Shown here one piece after another: positions 23,921 to 33,322 of a stretch of DNA of 42,547 nt. The DNA is from Mariniphaga sp. (GTDB taxonomy: Bacteria > Bacteroidota > Bacteroidia > Bacteroidales > Prolixibacteraceae), in contig JAAFHB010000015.1 of NCBI GenBank assembly GCA_010906965.1, positions 1-42,547 of the forward strand, written 5' to 3'. The notes under the pieces are model-generated. The model was not told the origin of the DNA, did not search any database, and saw nothing but the letters and a program-made list of their open reading frames with translations. The position numbers and the translations under genes were made by a program. The number at the start of each line of letters is the position of its first letter. Positions within the stretch are counted from its first letter, which is position 1.

Positions 23921-26680
23921 TTATTTCTTTTTTTCCGCAGTAGCGTCATTGATAGCTTGTGCCGAATACCGGAAAGTGTATTTTCCCGAGCCAAGGTTGA
24001 GCTGAAGATCATTGTTGGCTTGAACAGATCCGGCCTTCAATGGCACACCATCCTGTTTCACCTGATCGGCTTTTGCAAAAGGCAACGTAACAGTCGCAGA
24101 AGTATTTGCAGGAATCAGAACTTCGTACACAAAATCTTCATTTTCGAATTTCCACGATGATCCCACCTTACCGTACATGGTATTGATTTCTGCATTCGCA
24201 TTTTTAAGGCCACCGCCCGGATGAGGAGCAAGCAGAATATGTTTATACCCTGGGTGATTCGTATCAATATCAATTCCAGCTACATGCCTGTAAAGCCATT
24301 CACCGATCGCACCATAAGCATAATGGTTAAAGCTATTCATTCCAACATCCTGGAAGGTGCCATCCGGTTTCTGTCCGTCCCAACGTTCCCATATAGTGGT
24401 AGCACCTTGAAGAACAGGGTACAGCCACGAAGGATATTTTTTGTTATTCAGTAACATAAATGCCAGGTCATCGCGGCCAATGGCAGAAAGAGTTTTGCAA
24501 AGCAGCGGTGTACCAACAAACCCGGTAGTCAGGTGACCAAACTTCTTCACATCATTGGTAAAGTATGCTGCTGCTTTCGGAACAAGATTTTCGGGGAGCA
24601 GTTCAAAAGCCAATGCAAGCGCATATGCTGTCTGAGTATGAGAGACCAATCGTCCGTTTGGAGTTACAAATTCCTGAATGAAAGCACTTTTGATGTCAAC
24701 TGCCAGTTTTTGATATTTTTCAGCATCTTCTTTCTGTCCAAGAATTGTCGCGATCTTGCCCAGCAATTTAGTTGAATAACAATAATAAGCCGTTGATATC
24801 AGATCCTTTTCTGTAGTAGCACCCGTATAATCTGAATTTGTAGAAGCAAAAGCGAGCCAGTCACCAAAATGTTGGTCACCTGTCCATAAATGTTTTTCGC
24901 CTGCCCGGCTTGTCATGTAACCAACCCATGCTTTCATGCTGGGATATTGTGTTTCCAGAATCCGCTGATCACCATAAGCCAGATAAACGGTCCAAGGAAC
25001 AATGATCGAAGCATCAGCCCATGCCGTAGACCCACCGCCACCGTTTAAGACATCTGGAATCACATGAGGAACTCTTCCTTCAGGTGACTGATCGGCTGTA
25101 AAATCGCCCATCCATTTGGTGTAGAATGCTGCCACATCGAAGTTGAAAGCAGCAGTCATGCTAAAAACCTGCGCATCACCTGTCCAGCCAAGCCGTTCGT
25201 CACGTTGCGGACAATCGGTGGGAACATCCAGAAAATTGCCTTTCTGACCCCATTGAATATTGTGTTGAAGTTGATTAATCAAAGTATCAGAGCAACTGAA
25301 AGTTCCGGTAGGTTTCATATCAGAGTGAATCACAATTCCTGTAATCTGATCAAGTGCAGGGGAAGCTGCCAATCCTTCAATTTTAACAAACCTGAAACCA
25401 TGAAATGTGAAGTTCGGTTCATAAATCTCTGTCCCGTCACCTTTGAGCAGATAGACATCCGTGCATTTTGCTGCGCGAAGATTATCAATGTAAAAATTGC
25501 CGGCTTTATCGAGCACCTCGGCAAATTTAAGCGTCACCTGATCTCCCTTTTTTCCGGCCACTTTCAATCTGACCCATCCAACCATATTCTGGCCCATGTC
25601 GAAAACGTTTTCACCCTTGGGTGTGACCAGCAGTTTGATCGGTTTGATCTCCTGAATTGCTTTCACGGGAACACCTTGAGGGGCAATCAATATGTCATTC
25701 GACTGGCTGAATGCGGCAGCGTTGTCCCATTTGGTCATGTCGTAACCTGTCTGATCCCAACCTGTCAATTCAAGACGTGCATCATAAAGTTCGCCATTAT
25801 AAATATCAGATTCAACGATCGGACCATTTGTACTCACTTTCCAGCTGTTGTCCGAACCAATCGTTTCAGAAGTTCCATCGGTGTATGTAATCTGCAATTG
25901 CACCAGCAGTGCCAATTTACTTCCGTAATAATCACTTTGTTTTGAGAATCCGATGTTTCCGCGATACCAGCCGTCAGCCAATACAACTCCGATGGCATTC
26001 TGCCCTTTGAGCATTGAAGTTACATCGTAAGTCTGGTACTGCAACCGTTTTTTATAACTTGTCCAACCCGGAGTAAAAAGATCGGAGGTTACTCTTGCAC
26101 CATTTATATGCAGTTGATACAACCCAAGTGCCGTCGCATAAACCCGGGCGGATTTCACTTTTTTCGCAGTTGTGAACTCCTTCCTGAAATATTGGGCAGG
26201 TTTTGAGCCTTTCACCTCTTTTTCAGCACCAAACGAAATCCAGGAAGCTTTCCATTCTGCAGGTTTAAGAATTCCCATTTCCCACGACGCCGGTTCACTC
26301 CAGGCTGTGGCCTTATTCTTGTTATCCCAGACACGAACCTGCCAGAAAAGCTGTTGCATCGAACCCAAAGCAGGTCCACCGTATACCACGCTAACAGATT
26401 GCGATCCGTTTACTTTACCCGTAGACCAAATCAATTTGTTTGAATTCAGTTTTGCTGCCGATTCTGCAACCCTCACTTCATAAGCGGTTTGCATCACATC
26501 TTTGTCGGCAGATACCAGCTGCCAGCTGAGCCGGGGTTTGAGGACATCTATCCCAAGCGGATTGGTTTTGTATTCGCAAATTAGCTGCTTCACCTCGTTT
26601 TTGGCAATCGCAGATAAGGCTAACCCACTGAATAACACGAAGAGGGTTACGACCCTCAAATAGCTGTTGGTTCGTTTCAT
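23921..26680 (-). CDS. Alpha-L-rhamnosidase, GH78 family
   Basis: 919 residues with a signal peptide (residues about 1-26, ending SAIA). Domain order: N-terminal fibronectin-like region (CEYKTNPLGIDVLKPRLSWQL), the lectin-like rhamnosidase N domain (YFRKEFTTAKKVKSARVYATALGLY; RLQYQTYDVTSML), a linker domain, and the GH78 (alpha/alpha)6 catalytic domain. The latter has the acidic motif DCPQRDERLGWTGDAQVF (about 483-500) and WERWDGQKPDGTFQDVGMNSFNHYAYGA, then a C-terminal beta-sandwich. It hydrolyses terminal alpha-L-rhamnose. Its start is only 29 bases after the sulfatase stop, so the two are in one operon. Confidence 0.95.
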   Translation of the reverse strand: MKRTNSYLRVVTLFVLFSGLALSAIAKNEVKQLICEYKTNPLGIDVLKPRLSWQLVSADKDVMQTAYEVRVAESAAKLNSNKLIWSTGKVNGSQSVSVVYGGPALGSMQQLFWQVRVWDNKNKATAWSEPASWEMGILKPAEWKASWISFGAEKEVKGSKPAQYFRKEFTTAKKVKSARVYATALGLYQLHINGARVTSDLFTPGWTSYKKRLQYQTYDVTSMLKGQNAIGVVLADGWYRGNIGFSKQSDYYGSKLALLVQLQITYTDGTSETIGSDNSWKVSTNGPIVESDIYNGELYDARLELTGWDQTGYDMTKWDNAAAFSQSNDILIAPQGVPVKAIQEIKPIKLLVTPKGENVFDMGQNMVGWVRLKVAGKKGDQVTLKFAEVLDKAGNFYIDNLRAAKCTDVYLLKGDGTEIYEPNFTFHGFRFVKIEGLAASPALDQITGIVIHSDMKPTGTFSCSDTLINQLQHNIQWGQKGNFLDVPTDCPQRDERLGWTGDAQVFSMTAAFNFDVAAFYTKWMGDFTADQSPEGRVPHVIPDVLNGGGGSTAWADASIIVPWTVYLAYGDQRILETQYPSMKAWVGYMTSRAGEKHLWTGDQHFGDWLAFASTNSDYTGATTEKDLISTAYYCYSTKLLGKIATILGQKEDAEKYQKLAVDIKSAFIQEFVTPNGRLVSHTQTAYALALAFELLPENLVPKAAAYFTNDVKKFGHLTTGFVGTPLLCKTLSAIGRDDLAFMLLNNKKYPSWLYPVLQGATTIWERWDGQKPDGTFQDVGMNSFNHYAYGAIGEWLYRHVAGIDIDTNHPGYKHILLAPHPGGGLKNANAEINTMYGKVGSSWKFENEDFVYEVLIPANTSATVTLPFAKADQVKQDGVPLKAGSVQANNDLQLNLGSGKYTFRYSAQAINDATAEKKK

Positions 26681-26709
26681 AAATTGATAATTATTGAGTT
26701 TGAAAAATA

Positions 26710-28278
26710 TTAGTTCTTCTTTTTTGGTAAAAACGATTTTGTAACTTCATCCGTATCTTTATACTTTATTCGAAGCGATTTCAACTTTTTTAAAAGATTT
26801 GCCTGAATTTCAGCATAAGCGGGATCATTATAAACACTTTTCATCTCGTGAGGATCTTTCTCAAGATCGTACATTTCCCATTCATCGACGTCGTAATAAA
26901 AATGAATGAGCTTGTATCGCTCTGTCCTTACGCCATAATGGCGCTTGACAGCATGAACGCCGGGATATTCGTAATAATGGTAGTAAATGGCATCCCGCCA
27001 TTTCATCGATTCTCCGCTTAATACCTTTCGAAACGATTCGCCCTGCATCTCTTTTTGCACCTTTACTCCTGCATAATTCAAAAATGTTGGAGCAAAGTCG
27101 AGATTCTGAACCATTTGTGTGATGACCGTTCCAGGTTTAATTTCTTTCGGGTACCTGATTAACAATGGTGTCCGAAAGGATTCTTCGTACATAAACCGTT
27201 TGTCGAACCACCCGTGTTCGCCCAGGTAAAAACCCTGATCAGAAGTATAAACGACAATCGTATTCGCTGTCAAACCATTTTTATCAAGGTAGTCAAGCAC
27301 CTCACCTACTCCATCGTCAACTGACTTAATTACTTTGAGATAGTCGCGAATATAGCGCTGGTACTTCCATTTTGCCAAATCGCGGCCTTCGGGCTTCGTT
27401 TTTATAAACTCTTCATTTCTTGAATTGTATGCCGCACGCCAGGCCTTCCGTTGCTGATCGTCCATCCGTTTTATATCCTGAACAAAATTGGTTGGTTCGC
27501 CCGTGTAAGGATCATTCTCAAACTTCATATCATGTCCCCACATCATCTCTTTGACGATTCCCATCTCTTGCGTATGTGCCGCAGTTCCCCGACCGGCATA
27601 ATCATCAAAAAAACTTTCCGGGAACGGGAAATCGCGATCTTCGTAAAGATTCAGGTATTTTTCCTCTGGTAACCAATTGCGATGGGGCGCTTTTTGATGA
27701 TATAACAAGCAGAAAGGCTTTGACTTATCGCGCTTTGTATCGAGCCAGTCAAGCGCAAACTGTGTCGTCAATGTAGTCACATATCCCGGATATTGCTTGC
27801 GGACACCATTTTCGATAAAGTCGGGATTGTAATAATTTCCTTGTCCGGGCAGCACATTCGAATAATCGAATCCCTGCGGTACACCATCAAGATGGATCTT
27901 TCCAATCAAAGCAGTCTGGTAACCGTTCTGCTGCAATATTTTAGGAAAGATCATCTGTTCCCAGTTGAAACCGCCTACATTATCGGTCTTTCCATTCAGA
28001 TGGCTGTATTTACCCGTGAGCATTACTGCCCGGCTGGGAGCACAAATAGAGTTGGTAACGAATGCCCTTGTGAAAATCGCCCCTTCTTTGGCAATCCGGT
28101 CAATATTCGGAGTTGAATTCAATCCCGAGCCATAAGCACTAATCGCCTGATAGGCATGATCGTCGCTCATAATAAAAAGGATATTCGGACGATTCTGATC
28201 TTTTACCTGTCCAAAACTATTAGGTATCAATCCGGCGGTGCAAAGTCCCAGTGATGTTAGTAGTCTTATATTTTTCAT
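26710..28278 (-). CDS. Sulfatase (formylglycine-dependent, S1 family)
   Basis: 522 residues with a signal peptide (about 1-23). The metal-binding start NILFIMSDDHAYQ is followed by the formylglycine site SICAPSRAVMLTG (the Cys near residue 80 is modified by an anaerobic or FGE-type maturase). Further conserved elements are GKIHLDG, a YTSDQGFYLGEHGW metal motif and KRFMYEESFRTPLLIRYP. Several surface features resemble polysaccharide sulfatases of Bacteroidota. The middle gene of a DUF2264-sulfatase-GH78 operon; the substrate is likely a sulfated glycan, inferred from the neighbours. No maturase gene is present in the window. Confidence 0.93.
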   Translation of the reverse strand: MKNIRLLTSLGLCTAGLIPNSFGQVKDQNRPNILFIMSDDHAYQAISAYGSGLNSTPNIDRIAKEGAIFTRAFVTNSICAPSRAVMLTGKYSHLNGKTDNVGGFNWEQMIFPKILQQNGYQTALIGKIHLDGVPQGFDYSNVLPGQGNYYNPDFIENGVRKQYPGYVTTLTTQFALDWLDTKRDKSKPFCLLYHQKAPHRNWLPEEKYLNLYEDRDFPFPESFFDDYAGRGTAAHTQEMGIVKEMMWGHDMKFENDPYTGEPTNFVQDIKRMDDQQRKAWRAAYNSRNEEFIKTKPEGRDLAKWKYQRYIRDYLKVIKSVDDGVGEVLDYLDKNGLTANTIVVYTSDQGFYLGEHGWFDKRFMYEESFRTPLLIRYPKEIKPGTVITQMVQNLDFAPTFLNYAGVKVQKEMQGESFRKVLSGESMKWRDAIYYHYYEYPGVHAVKRHYGVRTERYKLIHFYYDVDEWEMYDLEKDPHEMKSVYNDPAYAEIQANLLKKLKSLRIKYKDTDEVTKSFLPKKKN

Positions 28279-28414
28279 TTTCTATTCAAATAAACTGTTA
28301 GTTCGTTTCTTTTTAGGATAATCTTTTCAAAGATACATTGAACTTGATTCACGGCAATGGACAAAATGATTCATGATTTACACAAATTGCACTTAGATCT
28401 TCCTCCTTAAATCC

Positions 28415-29671
28415 TTATAGTGCATGATCGATCGGAAAAGACTCGCCGTCCCATACTTTTCTGGAAGTCCATTTTTCATCGTCACCCTGCCAGAAAGGAT
28501 CTGTTTCAGGCAGACCAAGCATCAGTAATCCCGTTGTACACAGGTAAAGGCTTCCCGTGGAGATATATCCTTCTCCCGCATTGGGTTGATGACCTGCCAC
28601 ACCTATCGTAAGCCAGCCATTTTCATCGAAAGTTCCGGGCACTTCAATCTGCCTTTTAATTAATGTATAAAGCGCTGCACGCACCTGTTGTGGCGAAACG
28701 TTTTCGGGTAGCGCATGCAGAAGTGACATTTTAGCAAGTACCTGAAATGCGCCAAAACGATAAGCAATCGATCGTCCCACGATGGGATAGGTTCCCTCGT
28801 GTGAGATAAGTCGTTCCTGTATAGCAGCATATCTGCGACTGCGCTGAAAAGCAAGATCGTAATTCGCTTCGACACGGTCACCGGCATCTTTAAGGGTCTG
28901 AAGGACCTCCAGTAACATTGGGTGTATCACAAAACTGTTGTAGTAATCGAAATGGAAATTGGGTCCGTCGCCATAAAATCCATCACCTTTGTACCAGTTT
29001 AAATGCTCCCTGACCGCATAATCAATGCGCATCCGGTCGCACGAGCCCGTGAATTTCAACAATGCAGCTTCAACTTCAGCACTGAACAACAACCAGTTAT
29101 TATAACCGGGAGTAATGATCCGCGTTGATTTTAATGCACTAATTACATGCTCTTTATCCGATGTGCTCAATCGTCCCCAAAGCTGATTTGGTGACCGGAG
29201 AAAAGCCTGAGACAAAAAAGCCGCATCAACAAGTGGTTGTCCTCCTTTTGTAAAATTCATGAAATCGACAGATTCCGGATCAGTAGCATTTCGGATACTT
29301 TGCAATGCCAGTAAAATATATTTTTCGCGTAATTTCCCTTCGGCAGAATCATCAGGACCCAATTCGAGCCAGGGTGCCATACCGGCAAGCGTCCTTCCAA
29401 GTGCTTCAAGGTAAGTGTAGTTTTTCCGGTCGGCTTCCTGACCTTTAGCAGACTCAACCGGCATTCGCTCTTTTAACTTATTATTGCTCAAAGACTCCAG
29501 CACAGGATCAACAATTTTAATCAATGTATGAACGAGGTATTCACGCTCACTAAGTCCTGTCTGAATTTTGGCCGGTTCTTTCTTTTTTTCCCTGGCAGTC
29601 AGATCGCCCGCGAACATTAGTATTAATACTGCTATCGACACAAATAAAATCTCTTTTCTTAAAATGGTCAT
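28415..29671 (-). CDS. Secreted DUF2264 family protein (single-domain form)
   Basis: 418 residues with an N-terminal signal (residues about 1-26, ending LTAREKKK). The whole mature protein is the DUF2264 alpha/alpha-toroid: RTLAGMAPWLELGPDD, NNWLLFSAEVEAALLKF, GDGFYGDGPNFHFDYYNSFVIHPMLLEVL, RRYAAIQERLISHEGTYPIVGRSIAYRFGAFQ and a C-terminal NAGEGYISTGSLYLCTTGLL. It lacks the C-terminal beta domain of its relative at 21031-23085. It is first in the operon with sulfatase (gap 136 bases) and GH78. Probable periplasmic enzyme on uronic-acid-containing oligosaccharides (inferred). Confidence 0.85.
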   Translation of the reverse strand: MTILRKEILFVSIAVLILMFAGDLTAREKKKEPAKIQTGLSEREYLVHTLIKIVDPVLESLSNNKLKERMPVESAKGQEADRKNYTYLEALGRTLAGMAPWLELGPDDSAEGKLREKYILLALQSIRNATDPESVDFMNFTKGGQPLVDAAFLSQAFLRSPNQLWGRLSTSDKEHVISALKSTRIITPGYNNWLLFSAEVEAALLKFTGSCDRMRIDYAVREHLNWYKGDGFYGDGPNFHFDYYNSFVIHPMLLEVLQTLKDAGDRVEANYDLAFQRSRRYAAIQERLISHEGTYPIVGRSIAYRFGAFQVLAKMSLLHALPENVSPQQVRAALYTLIKRQIEVPGTFDENGWLTIGVAGHQPNAGEGYISTGSLYLCTTGLLMLGLPETDPFWQGDDEKWTSRKVWDGESFPIDHAL

Positions 29672-29740
29672 ATTTAAAACTTAGTAAATAATCGGAAAAA
29701 ATCAACTAAACACAAAAGGTTCCTAATCGAAAACCCAGCG

Positions 29741-29773
29741 CAAAAGTACTCACTCCGATTAATTTTGTTTAAA
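29741..29773 (-). promoter_or_regulatory. Possible promoter of the DUF2264-sulfatase-GH78 operon
   Basis: On the minus strand TACTTTTG (29748-29741) is an exact TAnnTTTG box, with TTTA (29773-29770) 21 bases upstream as a one-mismatch -33 box. It overlaps the -33 region of the divergent isomerase promoter. Confidence 0.35.
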
Positions 29774-29794
29774 CAGATTATAACTTTAATTTTG
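29764..29794 (+). promoter_or_regulatory. Promoter of the TIM-barrel isomerase gene
   Basis: TTTG (29764-29767), a 19-base spacer and TAATTTTG (29787-29794) match both Bacteroidota promoter boxes. The predicted start near 29801 lies about 50 bases upstream of the ATG at 29852 and excludes the upstream TTG at 29765 as a start. Confidence 0.6.
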
Positions 29795-29851
29795 CACCAT
29801 TCGGTTTTAATTAAAAAACATTCATACTACTCATTTAAAATTTTTAATCGC

Positions 29852-30724
29852 ATGAAAACAAATTTTATTAAACCATTGGCAGTTATTGCATTAGTTGCAA
29901 TTATCATTGGCGGTTTATCACAGTCGTCTTTCGCTAAAAAGAAGAAAGATATTGGTCTCCAGATGTATTCGCTTCGTGATGATCTGAATAAGGATGCAAA
30001 AGGCACAATCGAAAAAATGGGCAAAATTGGATACACATCCATGGAAGCTGCCAGTTTTGACAATGGCAAGTTTTACGGAATGGAACCCTTAGCTTTTAAA
30101 GCCTTGCTTGAAGCAAACGGAATGAAACTGGTAAGTTCACACACTGGCGCCAATTATACAGGCGATCAGGCATCGTGGGATGCAGCTATGATCTGGTGGG
30201 ATATGGCCATTGCAGCGCACAAAAAAGCAGGTTGCAAGTACATTGTGAAGCCATCAATGGGAGAGTATCCTTACAAAAATCTCGAAGCATTGAAAAAAAC
30301 CTGCGAATATTTTAACGCCATTGGTGAGAAATGCAATGCCGCAGGTATTCGCTTCGGCTATCATAATCACAGCAAGGAATTTTCGAAGATTACCGATGCT
30401 GACGAGCTTGTTTATGATTACATGCTTAAAAATACCGACCCTAAAAAAGTAACTTTTGAATTGGATGTTTACTGGATTTACAAAGGTGGCCAAAATGCTG
30501 TTGCGTATTTCAATAAATATCCCAAAAGATTTGAATTATTGCATATTAAAGATGAAAAAGAGATCGGTGCAAGTGGCCTGATTGATTTCAAACCAATTTA
30601 CGAAAATAAAGCAAAAGCCGGCGCCAAAGTTTGTTTTGTTGAAGTAGAAAGATATGACTTTGAACCATTTGTAAGCGTACAGAAAAGTTTCGACTTTTTA
30701 AATAATGCTTCTTACGTGAAATAA
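29852..30724 (+). CDS. Secreted sugar phosphate isomerase/epimerase-like TIM-barrel protein
   Basis: 290 residues from the ATG at 29852 (MKTNFIKPLA). A signal peptide (about 1-26, ending SSFAKK) indicates export. The mature protein has the xylose isomerase-like/AP-endonuclease 2 TIM-barrel motifs: IGLQMYSLRDDLN, TIEKMGKIGYTSMEAASF, FGYHNHSKEF, VTFELDVYWI, LHIKDEKEIG and CFVEVERYDF. The H, E and D positions typical of a metal site are kept. It is divergent from the DUF2264-sulfatase-GH78 operon and shares its intergenic promoter region, so a role in the same sugar metabolism is inferred. The exact substrate is unknown. Confidence 0.85.
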   Translation: MKTNFIKPLAVIALVAIIIGGLSQSSFAKKKKDIGLQMYSLRDDLNKDAKGTIEKMGKIGYTSMEAASFDNGKFYGMEPLAFKALLEANGMKLVSSHTGANYTGDQASWDAAMIWWDMAIAAHKKAGCKYIVKPSMGEYPYKNLEALKKTCEYFNAIGEKCNAAGIRFGYHNHSKEFSKITDADELVYDYMLKNTDPKKVTFELDVYWIYKGGQNAVAYFNKYPKRFELLHIKDEKEIGASGLIDFKPIYENKAKAGAKVCFVEVERYDFEPFVSVQKSFDFLNNASYVK

Positions 30725-30750
30725 AAATCACAACAGATATTCGAATTCAG

Positions 30751-30773
30751 GGGCCATCACAAAAAGATGGCCC
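30751..30773 (+). terminator. Possible terminator after the isomerase gene
   Basis: GGGCCATC (30751-30758) pairs with GATGGCCC (30766-30773), loop of 7. It sits 27 bases after the stop, but only a short T-rich stretch follows (TTGTTACTT), so efficiency is uncertain. Confidence 0.5.
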
Positions 30774-30885
30774 TTGTTACTTAAAGGTTAAGAAAAATCA
30801 TGATTCGAATATCTCTAATAATCGTTAATTTTGAGGCATGGATTTTGAGGACATATTTTGTATTTACGATTGAAAAAATTGAGTG

Positions 30886-31290
30886 ATGCCCGAGAAAATT
30901 AATCTTACAGGACGTTGGCGATTTGAAGAAGATTTCGGATTTGGTAAAGACAGTGGATACGCTGAAATTAACCAAAAAGGAAGTCATCTGAAGGGAGTTC
31001 TGCGTTTTTCGGAGCAAATAGATGGAGAAGAAACTTTCATCGTAAAGCAGGAAGTTGCCGGTCAGATAAATGGCACAAAAATCAAACTCAAGTCGCATTC
31101 GTGTGAAATTTTATTTAGCGACGATGATATTATCTATGAGCTCGATACCTGGGAAGGTGAACTTTTACCTAACGGGAAAATTTCGGGGAACAGTCGTGAT
31201 GCAGAAGGCACAGGTGGCTCATTTTTGATGGAGCGCGAGAGCTACGAAACATCCAACTTAACAGATGACCATCATTTCGGACTGAATTAG
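30886..31290 (+). CDS. Small cytoplasmic beta-rich hypothetical protein
   Basis: 134 residues from the ATG at 30886; a GTG directly before it would add one. Composition is beta-rich with repeating glycines (LTGRWRFEED, SHLKGVLRFSE, AGQINGTKIKLKSHSCEILFSDDD, WEGELLPNGKISGNS), resembling lipocalin- or avidin-like barrels but not securely assignable. No signal peptide. Stands alone between the isomerase and the convergent Uup-like gene. Confidence 0.65.
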   Translation: MPEKINLTGRWRFEEDFGFGKDSGYAEINQKGSHLKGVLRFSEQIDGEETFIVKQEVAGQINGTKIKLKSHSCEILFSDDDIIYELDTWEGELLPNGKISGNSRDAEGTGGSFLMERESYETSNLTDDHHFGLN

Positions 31291-31373
31291 AATCAGTTAA
31301 AACAATTAACAATTAATCCTTAACAATTAATCATTAACCCTTAACCCTTACCCTTTAACCTTTAATTCCCCCC
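31291..31373. repeat. Low-complexity TTAAC-rich convergent intergenic stretch
   Basis: Direct repeats AACAATTAA and a degenerate 7-base ladder (TTAACCC, TTAACCC, TTACCC, TTTAACC; about 31333-31364) lie between two convergent genes. Such stretches are common between genes in this phylum; no function is assigned. Confidence 0.5.
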
Positions 31374-33236
31374 CTACTCCTGGTCGCTTAACTCTAACCA
31401 ACGCATCTCTTTATCATCCAGCAAATCCCGGATTTCGCCATGACGCTGCGATTTAATAACCAGTTCTTCCGAAGCGCAATCGCCCGAATTCATCGCTGTT
31501 TCGATCACCTTTTTTTCCGCTTCGAGCGAGGCAATTTCCGTCTCTAATTGCGTTAACTCCCTTTTCTCATTAAAGCTTAATTTGCGCGCTCCCTCTTTAG
31601 CAGGCTTAGGTTTGGCTACTTTTTCCTTCTTTTCGGGAATACGTTGTTCTTTCTCCTTCTCCTCAACCCAGTCGCGGTAATCGGAATAATTTCCCGGAAA
31701 GTCTTTGATGAGTCCTTCACCTTCGAACACAAACATATGATCGACAATCTTATCCATAAAAAACCGGTCATGCGAAACCACAATTGCACATCCCTGAAAA
31801 TTACGCAGGTAATCTTCCAGCACATTCAATGTCATAATATCCAAGTCATTTGTCGGCTCATCCAGAATCAGAAAATTTGGATTTCGCATCAAAATGGTGC
31901 AGAGATACAACCGCCTTTTTTCGCCACCGCTCAACTTATCGACAAAATTAAACTGCGTTTCGGGCGGGAAAAGAAAATAATTCAAAAACTGTGAAGCATT
32001 CATCCGGTTTCCATTTCCCATATCCACCACTTCGGCAATCTCTTTGATCACATCAATCACGCGATCACCCGGATTAAAGCTAATTCCATCCTGCCTGTAA
32101 TAACCAAAGCTGATTGTTTCACCCACGTCAATCGTACCGCTGTCGGGCTGCATTGCTCCTGTCAGCATATTTAAAACGGTCGTTTTGCCACTGCCATTTT
32201 TCCCGATAATTCCAATTTTTTCGAGACGCGCGAAGTTGTAACTGAATTTATCGAGGATTACGAGATCGCCAAAAGCTTTCGAAAGACTTTTAACATTCAA
32301 GATTTTACTCCCTAGTCGTTTCCCTTGTACTGTAAGCTCAACCTCATCATCCACACGACGTTTCGAAGCCTTCTCCTGCAAAATATATGCGTTTTCGGTC
32401 CGGTACTTCGACTTGTGACTTCGGGCCTGCGGCATCTTGCGAAGCCATTCAAGCTCGGTACGAAAAAGGTTTTTTGCACGGTCGATTTCGGCGTTCATCG
32501 TTTGGATTCGCTCTTCCCTTTTCTCGACGTAATAAGAGTAGTTACCTTTGTACTTATATATTGTATTATCTTCTAATTCAATTATTTCATTACAAACACG
32601 ATCAAGAAAATACCGGTCGTGCGTTACCATAAACAAGGTGCCCTTTGCCTTCTCAAGGTACTTTTCGAGCCATTCTATCATCTCAAGGTCGAGGTGGTTG
32701 GTAGGTTCGTCAAGAATCAAAAAGTCGGGTTCGTCAATCAGAATATGGGCAAGCGCGACTCTTTTCTTCTGTCCGCCCGAAAGAAATTTGATTTGCTGAT
32801 TCACATCCGTGATCTTCAACTGTGTCAGGATTTGTTTGATTCTGAGTTCAAAATCCCAGGCATTCAGCACATTCATACGTTCAATGGCGCTATCTAAAAA
32901 GTGCGGGTCGTGACCTTCGAGTGCTTTCTCGTAGTTTTTTACCGCCTGTATTAATTCACCCGATGAATTAAACGCGGCTTCCAGCACCGTATCTTCGGGA
33001 TTCAGATCGGGATTCTGACGTAAGTATCCGATTGAAATATCGTTTGACAAAGTTGATTTGCCCGAATCGGGGGTCTCTAAACCTGCGATGATATCCATTA
33101 ATGTTGATTTTCCGGCGCCGTTTTTGGCAATCAACGCGACTTTTTGTCCTTCGGAAACCGAAAAGCTAATTCCATCAAAAAGAGGCGATTCCCCCCAATA
33201 TTTCGAGAGATTTTCTACTTGCAGGTATGAGATCAT
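31374..33236 (-). CDS. uup: ABC-F family ATPase, Uup-like
   Basis: 620 residues from the ATG at 33234-33236 (MISYLQVENL); the frame extends two codons further to a TTG. Two ABC ATPase domains. The first has Walker A GKNGAGKST in the form AKNGAGKSTL, signature LSGGQKKRVALA and Walker B LLILDEPTNHLD-type (FLILDEPTNHLDLE). The second has GKNGSGKTT, LSGGEKRRL and FLILDEPTNDLD. The linker (KNLFRTELEWLRKMPQARSHKSKYR) and the C-terminal charged coiled coil are typical of Uup, which acts at ribosomes and has been linked to DNA transactions. No transmembrane segment. Convergent with the upstream hypothetical gene and divergent from nth. Confidence 0.92.
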   Translation of the reverse strand: MISYLQVENLSKYWGESPLFDGISFSVSEGQKVALIAKNGAGKSTLMDIIAGLETPDSGKSTLSNDISIGYLRQNPDLNPEDTVLEAAFNSSGELIQAVKNYEKALEGHDPHFLDSAIERMNVLNAWDFELRIKQILTQLKITDVNQQIKFLSGGQKKRVALAHILIDEPDFLILDEPTNHLDLEMIEWLEKYLEKAKGTLFMVTHDRYFLDRVCNEIIELEDNTIYKYKGNYSYYVEKREERIQTMNAEIDRAKNLFRTELEWLRKMPQARSHKSKYRTENAYILQEKASKRRVDDEVELTVQGKRLGSKILNVKSLSKAFGDLVILDKFSYNFARLEKIGIIGKNGSGKTTVLNMLTGAMQPDSGTIDVGETISFGYYRQDGISFNPGDRVIDVIKEIAEVVDMGNGNRMNASQFLNYFLFPPETQFNFVDKLSGGEKRRLYLCTILMRNPNFLILDEPTNDLDIMTLNVLEDYLRNFQGCAIVVSHDRFFMDKIVDHMFVFEGEGLIKDFPGNYSDYRDWVEEKEKEQRIPEKKEKVAKPKPAKEGARKLSFNEKRELTQLETEIASLEAEKKVIETAMNSGDCASEELVIKSQRHGEIRDLLDDKEMRWLELSDQE

Positions 33237-33322
33237 AAACAATTAAAATTACAGCGGCAAAATTAACACGAAAATCTACAAAAGAGATCTTAATTTTATA
33301 CCTCGACTTATAAAGAGATTCC

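Noticed and set aside
25205-25945. 246-codon plus-strand frame opposite the rhamnosidase gene
   Set aside because: It is an antisense shadow of the GH78 coding sequence; the minus-strand protein has a signal peptide and clear domains.
31333-31364. Telomere-like TTAACCC ladder
   Set aside because: Short, degenerate and between convergent genes; such low-complexity stretches are common in these genomes and need no special explanation.
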